Assembly (NCBI GenBank): GCA_021790385.1
Contig: JAJYDW010000034.1
Span: 1-41,291, forward strand
Direction: 5' to 3'
DNA length: 41,291 nucleotides
Origin: Planctomycetota bacterium
GTDB lineage: Bacteria; Planctomycetota; Phycisphaerae; WQYP01
The notes under the pieces were generated by a model. It had not been told where the DNA came from, searched no databases, and saw only the letters and a program-made list of their open reading frames with translations. Position numbers and translations under genes: made by a program. This document shows positions 36,631 to 41,291 of the stretch, in pieces. The number at the start of each line of letters is the position of its first letter. Position 1 is the first letter of the stretch.

Positions 36631-37543
36631 TGAATTTCTCCATGCACGGTTCGGCCCCACGACGCTGCACCCGAATTGTACTCATTTCCCGGTGGGTTGC
36701 TTCGTCGAGATATTGCCACGCCTCGCCAAGACGCTGGGCTGCCAGCGCAATGAAATCAATGTGAGTCTTTTTAAAGAGTTGGGCTTCGTCATTTTTCTCA
36801 ATTCCACAGAAGCGTCTTCCCTCCAGCAGGGCGGCAACCAGAAAGCTGCCGCTTCCAAACGCATTGTCCAGCACGAGTTCCCCTGGACGCGAGTAAGTCC
36901 GGATCAGGTATCTTCCCAACGCCACGGGCTTTTGCGTGGGATGCCATACTTGCCCCTCGCTTTCCGCGGTTTTGAAGTAGATAACGTCCGTGGGAAATCG
37001 TTGTCCCTGGCTACGGACGCGTGCCGGGAGAAAATCCCCGTACGAACCGGAGAGCTGATTTTTTCGCACGCCTTTATCGTACGGAACGCCAGAACTCATC
37101 TGTGGAAAATAAACCGACTGTCGCGGTGCAAAGACACAAATATCTTCGTGTTTCCGCAGTGGCTGCCGCCTGGCGTTTAGAAAATTTGTTGGCTTGGACT
37201 TCTCCCAAACCAGTTTGTATCGGAACCATTTTTCGTTGGAAACCATCAAACGGGCGGTAAACAAACCCTGCCCTGTTAGCACAATTGTTCCCGATGGTTT
37301 TAGAACGTGGCGGTAGGCGGACCATAAATCGGTAAGAATGATAGGGCTATCCCATGGATTTTGTGTTGTACCATATGGCAGATCACATAATATCAGATCA
37401 ACACTCTGGGCCGGGAAACGCTGCAATAATGCAATGCAATCGCCCTCAAATAAGGCGTTGTCAATATCCTCGCCGCGTAGATGGTTGTCTGTATAGGATC
37501 CATTGATAGTCACATCTGCTGGTTTCGACACGGCCAAGGTCAT
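36551..37543 (-). CDS. Beta-class DNA methyltransferase (N4-cytosine or N6-adenine)
   Basis: This 330-residue site-specific methyltransferase has the beta-class order: motif IV DLPYGTTQNPWD at residues 54-65 precedes the target domain, then HPTQKPVALGRYLI (201-214) and motif I LVLDNAFGSGSFLVAAL (FGSGSF 229-234). Motif IV is DLPY rather than DPPY. ATG 37543 has AGAGGAG 5 bases upstream, preferred over 37564. Its 3' end overlaps the fusion restriction gene by 80 bases in another frame, so the two are translationally linked. It probably protects the second strand or an asymmetric site for the partner enzyme. Confidence 0.9.
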   Translation of the reverse strand: MTLAVSKPADVTINGSYTDNHLRGEDIDNALFEGDCIALLQRFPAQSVDLILCDLPYGTTQNPWDSPIILTDLWSAYRHVLKPSGTIVLTGQGLFTARLMVSNEKWFRYKLVWEKSKPTNFLNARRQPLRKHEDICVFAPRQSVYFPQMSSGVPYDKGVRKNQLSGSYGDFLPARVRSQGQRFPTDVIYFKTAESEGQVWHPTQKPVALGRYLIRTYSRPGELVLDNAFGSGSFLVAALLEGRRFCGIEKNDEAQLFKKTHIDFIALAAQRLGEAWQYLDEATHREMSTIRVQRRGAEPCMEKFSGQSKAYLKRAIVGDRGDHRDQRLFD

Positions 37544-37849
37544 TCCAACTCCTCTGGACAGCAAATAAAATTATAGTCTTAAACTCGTTATTTCGTAAAT
37601 GGGCTTACCGCTGAAGGCTTAGCGCTCTTAACCTTGTTGACGTGCCCATGGGCGTGGCGTGGAAAGTTGCTCCATCGGCGGAGGCCAAGGAATCGAGATC
37701 GATTCACCAGGCCCGGTTGCTTGAAATTTCGATCAGTTTCGTGCGCAAATGAACTCATTGCGGGCCATCCGTTAAATTTGCCGATCAAATGAAAACTTTT
37801 GCAAAAGCAGGCGGATTCGCTATCATGCACGTTGATGCGTCAAAGACGC

Positions 37850-37886
37850 GCGGGCGTAATTCAGCGGTAGAATGCCAGCTTCCCAA
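37850..37886 (+). pseudogene. tRNA-Gly (CCC) 5' half, possible attachment-site remnant
   Basis: The sequence from GCGGGCG (acceptor 5' strand) through TA, a paired D-arm ATTC...GAAT and the anticodon arm CCAGC with loop TTCCCAA matches the first 38 positions of a bacterial tRNA-Gly with anticodon CCC. After the anticodon loop the match stops: TCCGG replaces the GCTGG needed for the stem, and no T-arm or acceptor 3' strand follows. Tyrosine recombinases often cross over in anticodon loops, so this looks like one end of an integration event. Confidence 0.65.
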
Positions 37887-38082
37887 TCCGGCAATCCCGC
37901 CGAAAAACCCCAATAAAAGGCCTGATTTTGAATGGTGCGCACCAATAGGCGCACCAAAACTTCCGGGCCGCGATGTGCAGAATCAAATCGACCCAGAATT
38001 GCAGACTATTGTGGACGCTTGGTCAAAGCTGCCCCAAGCAATCAAGACGGGCATTCTGGCGTTAGTGAATGCAGCGATATGA
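37887..38082 (+). pseudogene. C-terminal integrase-tail-like fragment
   Basis: Directly after the tRNA half an open frame reads NPAIPPKNPNKRPDFEW and ends DPELQTIVDAWSKLPQAIKTGILALVNAAI. The ending (acidic DPxL, then WxxLPxxIKxGILALV) is the kind of tail I associate with planctomycete tyrosine recombinases; this is recall and not a search result. There is no catalytic Arg-His-Tyr core, so if it is an integrase only the last 50-60 residues remain. Confidence 0.35.
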
Positions 38083-38172
38083 AGGGGATTGCCAGTAGAA
38101 TCAGCAAACCTGCCATGACGATGCGCACCATGACGAAATGTCTCGCTACCTCCCCACGTAGTATTAGTCGCC

Positions 38173-38201
38173 TTGCATTTGCTTTATCTTAATCGTATAG
38201 T
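38173..38201 (+). promoter_or_regulatory. Promoter for a leaderless AbiE transcript
   Basis: A -35 TTGCAT (38173-38178) and a -10 TATAGT (38196-38201) are spaced by exactly 17 bases. The abiEi ATG begins 6 bases after the -10 and has no ribosome site, so the mRNA should start at or beside the AUG. Confidence 0.65.
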
Positions 38202-38207
38202 TCAAGC

Positions 38208-38951
38208 ATGGCTTTATCTAAAAGATACACACTAATCAAGAACCTACAGACCGCTCTCCGGCGGGGCGAGCCTTTTGACTATCCTCAACTGAGAAAACTT
38301 GGGATATCATCAGCCTTGGCGCACCACTATTTGGAATCGGGATGGCTGGTGCGCTTGGGCCGCGGCGTCTTCTCATTTCCGAGCGATACCTTGCGTCAGG
38401 AATCCTGCCTGAAATTTCTATCAGAGCGGATAACCGGCTTTCATGTTGGCGGCAAGACCGCCTTAGCTTGGTGCGGCATTCGCCACAATGTGCCGGCCCA
38501 TGAGGTGCTATACTTATGCGGTGATGAAAACGTCGGCTTGCCAACCTGGTTTCGGAAACGATTTCCATCCCGTTATACGGTGCGAAATCCGTTTTCCATC
38601 AAATTATACAAAGACTTCGGTTTGCAACCATTGCCGGAGGAGCCGGACGGGGTTCCCGTTTCCGTGCCGGAGCGGGCCTTGTTGGAAATGTTAAACGAAG
38701 TGGGTGTACATGAAGGAATTGAAGAAGCCCGCAATATCATGGAAAGCGCCAGATCACTGCGGCCGGATGTTCTGGCCACGCTGTTGAAAAATTGCCGGCG
38801 AGTCAAGGTTGTGCGACTATGCGTGAACTGGGCTCAGGAAATGAATTTGCCGTGGGCAGCGGCGGCAAGGCAGTTCGCGAGCGGACGATCCGGTCATGGC
38901 CGCTGGACCGGGCGACTTAAAGACGGAACAATTCTTGTACTCAAGCCATGA
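38208..38951 (+). CDS. abiEi: AbiEi-family type IV antitoxin
   Basis: This 247-residue protein has an N-terminal winged-helix domain (LRRGEPFDYPQLRKLGISSALAHHYLESGWLVRLGRGVFSFP), as in AbiEi antitoxins, which repress their own promoter, followed by an antitoxin domain (GGKTALAWCGIRHNVPAHEVLYL, VSVPERALLEMLNEVG). In type IV systems the antitoxin does not bind the toxin but counteracts its effect. The start overlaps no ribosome site; the promoter implies leaderless translation. The stop overlaps the toxin ATG (ATGA). Confidence 0.87.
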   Translation: MALSKRYTLIKNLQTALRRGEPFDYPQLRKLGISSALAHHYLESGWLVRLGRGVFSFPSDTLRQESCLKFLSERITGFHVGGKTALAWCGIRHNVPAHEVLYLCGDENVGLPTWFRKRFPSRYTVRNPFSIKLYKDFGLQPLPEEPDGVPVSVPERALLEMLNEVGVHEGIEEARNIMESARSLRPDVLATLLKNCRRVKVVRLCVNWAQEMNLPWAAAARQFASGRSGHGRWTGRLKDGTILVLKP

Positions 38952-39874
38952 TGGATAAGACTTATATTGAAACGGTCAGGCTGCTGCTTGAAATTGCTCC
39001 CGCAATTTTTGAAACGCCGTATTTTGCCATGAAAGGCGGTACGGCCATCAATCTCTTTGTTGCAAATATGCCACGATTGTCTGTGGACGTTGACGTGGTT
39101 TATACAAATCACCAAACAAGCCGTGATACGGCTCTGGAATCAATCGCCCGGGGATTGGAAACTGCCAAAAAACGGCTAACCAGCATGGGCCTTGCAGCGG
39201 AGCTTTCATCGACCAAAAGCGGCGATGAGATCAAATTGTTTATCCGCCGGGAGCGTCATCAGGTAAAAGTCGAGGTCAATCACGTCTTCCGCGGCACGGT
39301 TCTGCCTGTCGAGATACAGCGGCTTGGCGCTGCCGCCCGGACACAGTTCACCACAGAATTATCCGTGCCGGTTTTGGCGGCGGCGGAACTCTACGGCAGC
39401 AAGCTGGTCGCCGCGATGGATCGCCAACATCCCCGTGACCTCTTTGACGTGCGTGGGCTTTTTGATCGAGACTCCCTGACCGCTGAAGTTGTCGAATGTT
39501 TCGTGTGCTACCTGGCCGGACACAACCGGCCCGTGCATGAAGTCTTGTTTTCCCGCGACCAGGACATTGCATCCGCCTTCGAGAACGAATTCACGGGCAT
39601 GACCAGGGATGCGGTGACATTGTCGGAATTGCAGCAGGTCAGGCGCAGACTCAGGAATGAATTGCCCGTCATGCTCACGGCAAATCAACGACAGTTTCTG
39701 CTGGGATTGGTTGCGGGTGAACCGAATTGGCAGTTGATGAAGTGTCCTCATCTGTCTGAATTGCCGGCAATTCGATGGAAACTCCAAAATCTAACCAAAC
39801 TCAAGAAGTCAAATCCACAAAAGTTCACCCAACAATTTGAAGCAATGAAAGTTCAGTTAGCCCAATACGCATAA
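38948..39874 (+). CDS. abiEii: AbiEii-family nucleotidyltransferase toxin
   Basis: This 308-residue toxin has the nucleotidyltransferase signature in two parts: MKGGTAINLF (residues 28-37) and RLSVDVDVVY (43-52) with metal-binding Asp47 and Asp49. A later KVEVNHVFRG block may give the third acidic residue, and AAELYGSKLVAAMDRQHPRDLFDV is the conserved Kx4D-like block. AbiEii proteins transfer nucleotides, in studied members to tRNA, and cause phage abortive infection or growth arrest. The start overlaps the antitoxin stop by 4 bases; ATG 38951 is an in-frame alternative. A complete and probably functional pair. Confidence 0.9.
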   Translation: MMDKTYIETVRLLLEIAPAIFETPYFAMKGGTAINLFVANMPRLSVDVDVVYTNHQTSRDTALESIARGLETAKKRLTSMGLAAELSSTKSGDEIKLFIRRERHQVKVEVNHVFRGTVLPVEIQRLGAAARTQFTTELSVPVLAAAELYGSKLVAAMDRQHPRDLFDVRGLFDRDSLTAEVVECFVCYLAGHNRPVHEVLFSRDQDIASAFENEFTGMTRDAVTLSELQQVRRRLRNELPVMLTANQRQFLLGLVAGEPNWQLMKCPHLSELPAIRWKLQNLTKLKKSNPQKFTQQFEAMKVQLAQYA

Positions 39875-40217
39875 CACCCAATCAGCACTCCATCACACAT
39901 CCATGACCACCGTGTGATTAATCCGAAATCAATCAGGAAATCGCCGTGGTCCCGGTCCGAAGTCCACTACAAAAAGCCACCGCTGCGCTTGCCATGCTCC
40001 GGCTTCATCCCGGTGCGCCGGGATTCCAGGCGTGCGCGGTGGCATGTCTTTTTTTACCGTTCCCTCGGACATCCCCGGCTCAAAGAGAGTGCTTGGGTTC
40101 TTTTTCACCTCGCGGCCTCGCTGTCTGGCGTAGGCCGGAGGTGAAAAAAAATGCGGCGGCGATGGGCCGACGCGCCTTGTGGCGGTCTACGTGGCGCCTT
40201 TTTTAAGGAGATGGCGT
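39875..40217 (+). promoter_or_regulatory. Highly structured leader upstream of ssb
   Basis: About 340 bases without a gene but with strong potential structure. A large arm pairs GCCACCGC (39976-39983) with GCGGTGGC (40036-40043) and encloses a perfect inner hairpin ATCCCGG TGCG CCGGGAT (40007-40024); seven T follow at 40049-40055. A second arm pairs TTTTTCACCTC-CGGCCT (40101-40118, one bulged G) with AGGCCGGAGGTGAAAAA (40132-40148). The ssb ribosome site (AAGGAG, 40205-40210) follows. The layout of a terminator-like first hairpin and a second hairpin suggests transcription attenuation or a structured RNA. Confidence 0.5.
39976..40055 (+). terminator. Composite hairpin with T7 tail in the ssb leader
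   Basis: The outer stem GCCACCGC/GCGGTGGC and the inner perfect stem ATCCCGG/CCGGGAT are followed by ATGTC and then TTTTTTT. It could terminate abiE transcripts about 180 bases after the toxin stop, or act as an attenuator for ssb. Confidence 0.5.
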
Positions 40218-40664
40218 ATGGGTTCGTTCAGCAAAGTGGTTCTTTTGGGCAATCTGACCCGGGATCCGGTTACCGGCACGCTGCCAAGTGGAACGGCAGT
40301 CTGTGAATTCGGATTGGCCGTCAATCGGCGTTGGAAGGATGCCGATGGCCAGATGCGGGACGAGGTGCTTTTCATGGACTGCGCGGCTTATGGCAAGCCG
40401 GGCCAGACCATGGGGAAGTATCTCAAGAAGGGGAATCCGGTACTGGTGGAAGGGCACTTGAAGCTCGACCGCTGGCAGGATGCCCAAAGCCAAGCCCGCA
40501 GTAAGGTGCGAACCGTGGTGGAACGGTTCCAGTTTATTGGCCGGGGTGACCAAGCGCTACCCGAGCAGAACCGGGCGGCCAAGCCCGCCGGCAGGCGGAA
40601 ACGCTCTACCGGCAGTAACGCGCCAACGGCGGACTTGACTCCGCAGGAGGTGCTGCCCGTGTAG
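40218..40664 (+). CDS. ssb: Single-stranded DNA-binding protein (accessory copy)
   Basis: This 148-residue SSB has a full OB-fold: MGSFSKVVLLGNLTRDPV, FGLAVNRRWKDADGQMRDEVLFMDCAAYGKPGQTMGKYLKKGNPVLVEGHLKLDRW and VVERFQFIGR. It binds and protects single-stranded DNA. The C-terminal tail ends LTPQEVLPV and lacks the acidic DDDxPF tip that recruits repair and replication partners in housekeeping SSBs. ATG 40218 with AAGGAG 7 bases upstream is preferred to the frame start at 40179. Position among accessory genes and before DUF932 suggests a plasmid- or phage-type copy. Confidence 0.9.
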   Translation: MGSFSKVVLLGNLTRDPVTGTLPSGTAVCEFGLAVNRRWKDADGQMRDEVLFMDCAAYGKPGQTMGKYLKKGNPVLVEGHLKLDRWQDAQSQARSKVRTVVERFQFIGRGDQALPEQNRAAKPAGRRKRSTGSNAPTADLTPQEVLPV

Positions 40665-40841
40665 CGGAGACGGAGGTAGCCCGCCGCCAACGAAAAGGTT
40701 AAAACGTGGCGGCGGGTACTCTCTCTCCCCTTGATGAAATCAATGCGGTTAGTTTTTTTGTGGTTTGTTTCAACTGGATTTTCTTTTTTTTCTTTTTTTG
40801 AAAGGCTGGTCCCAATCGGGACTTGTAATGAGGTGTTTTTT

Positions 40842-41222
40842 ATGTCTCACGAACTGGATATCTCAACGGGCCAACCGGCGGTATTTGTCACCGGCGAACC
40901 GGCATGGCACAAACTCGGCACGTTGGTAGCCAACGCCCTTACCAGCGCTGAGGCCATTGAAATGGCCCGCCTGAACTGGGAAGTGGAACAATGGGAACTC
41001 AAGGCCTTTGACCGGGAACTGGGTAAGGAAGCCTTGGTGCCCGGCAAGTATGCCAACGTCCGCAAGGATACGGGCAAAGTTTTGGGCGTGGTATCGGAGC
41101 ATTACCGGATTTTCCAGAACCGGGAATGCTTTAATTTTTTATGTGGTGCACCACATAAAAAGTCTTATGTGGCGCAGGTCGTTATGTGGCGTTCAGTGCT
41201 CAAACGATTCATTTTGGCGTGA
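40842..41222 (+). pseudogene. DUF932 (phage/plasmid-like) protein, truncated
   Basis: The N-terminal 98 or so residues match DUF932/TIGR03299-type phage-plasmid proteins: MSHELDISTGQPAVFVTGEPAWHKLGTLV, ALTSAEAIEMARLNWEVEQWEL, ALVPGKYANVRKDTGKVLGVVSEHYRIFQNRECFNF. The family normally exceeds 300 residues. Near 41134 the coding sequence breaks into a palindromic repeat and the frame ends as an unrelated 26-residue tail (CGAPHKKSYVAQVVMWRSVL). ATG 40842 has GAGGTG 7-8 bases upstream; the T-rich sequence before it is probably leader. The function of intact members is unknown. Confidence 0.82.
41136..41161. repeat. 26-bp perfect palindrome at the DUF932 break
   Basis: TTTTTATGTGGTG is followed directly by its exact reverse complement. 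It begins where DUF932 homology ends. It is the first of a set of TTATGTGG(C/T)G boxes, so it is likely a recombinase- or transposase-binding end. Confidence 0.85.
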
Positions 41223-41291
41223 ATCGGCGGCGTCGGACGCCACATAACGAAGACTCACAGCGATTCCAAGAATGCCATAAGTCCGGCGTCG
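41139..41291. mobile_element. Left end of an unidentified inserted element (runs off the window)
   Basis: Five copies of TTATGTGG(C/T)G occur here: two face to face in the palindrome (41139-41158), two direct copies at 41165-41174 and 41182-41191, and one inverted at 41238-41247. Repeated short boxes at the point of gene disruption are typical of transposon or tyrosine-recombinase element ends. No transposase gene lies inside the window; it would be to the right. I do not assign a family. Confidence 0.5.

Larger units (their letters stand above)
37544..38207. other. Junction region between restriction and AbiE modules
   Basis: About 660 bases without a complete gene. The left part (37544-37849) has no supported frame; a minus-strand 80-codon frame there shows no family features. 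The middle holds a tRNA-Gly half and an integrase-tail-like fragment (listed separately). The right part (38083-38207) holds the AbiE promoter. Confidence 0.5.

Noticed and set aside
1..41291. CRISPR array
   Set aside because: No regularly spaced direct repeats with unique spacers and no cas genes were seen.

Overview
The window looks like chromosome from a Planctomycetota bacterium, probably Phycisphaerae-like. The evidence is indirect: moderately high GC, a sugar-phosphate isomerase next to a Gfo/Idh/MocA oxidoreductase, a stand-alone PTS enzyme I followed by a kinase-less GAF/receiver protein, a FliA/WhiG-type sigma factor without flagellar neighbours, many small lipoproteins, and abundant short hairpin repeats between genes. 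No rRNA or other taxonomic marker is present, so the assignment is inference.

Region 1 (0.2-7.7 kb) is metabolic: glutamine-dependent NAD+ synthase (nadE) behind a ketoacyl synthase, the isomerase/Gfo-Idh pair, an FAD/NAD(P)-binding protein gene broken by two frame changes, and a glyoxalase-II-like metallo-hydrolase. Region 2 (7.8-13.2 kb, all plus strand) holds the complete oxidative pentose phosphate branch: 6-phosphogluconolactonase, a HAD phosphatase, 6-phosphogluconate dehydrogenase and glucose-6-phosphate dehydrogenase, followed by a small membrane protein and thymidylate kinase. Region 3 (13.3-18.7 kb) carries queA, an MGDG-synthase-like glycosyltransferase, pterin-carbinolamine dehydratase and apt on the minus strand, then a GNAT acetyltransferase and a membrane-anchored PDZ protein on the plus strand.

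Region 4 (18.7-20.2 kb) is gene-poor. A tRNA-Arg(ACG) sits among hairpin repeats, a G11 tract and one copy of a dispersed repeat seen three times in the window. Region 5 (20.2-33.5 kb) has a methyltransferase, a lipoprotein, a YkgJ-type cysteine-cluster protein, prfB with its programmed frameshift, the GAF/receiver protein, PTS enzyme I and the sigma factor. It continues with a structured non-coding stretch, a DUF2752 protein with a leaderless promoter, two overlapping lipoprotein genes and a comEC whose C-terminal hydrolase domain has lost its usual metal site.

Region 6 (33.6-41.3 kb) is accessory. It has a two-gene restriction-modification locus (a beta-class methyltransferase overlapping a nuclease-methyltransferase fusion), a 5' half of a tRNA-Gly joined to an integrase-tail-like reading frame, and a type IV AbiE toxin-antitoxin pair with a leaderless promoter. 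Beyond these lie an ssb gene behind a strongly structured leader and a DUF932 gene cut by sequence carrying a 26-bp perfect palindrome and further copies of the same motif. The best candidates for undescribed biology are the dispersed hairpin repeat, the ssb leader, the candidate small RNA upstream of the sigma factor, the tRNA/integrase junction and the palindromic element at the right edge.
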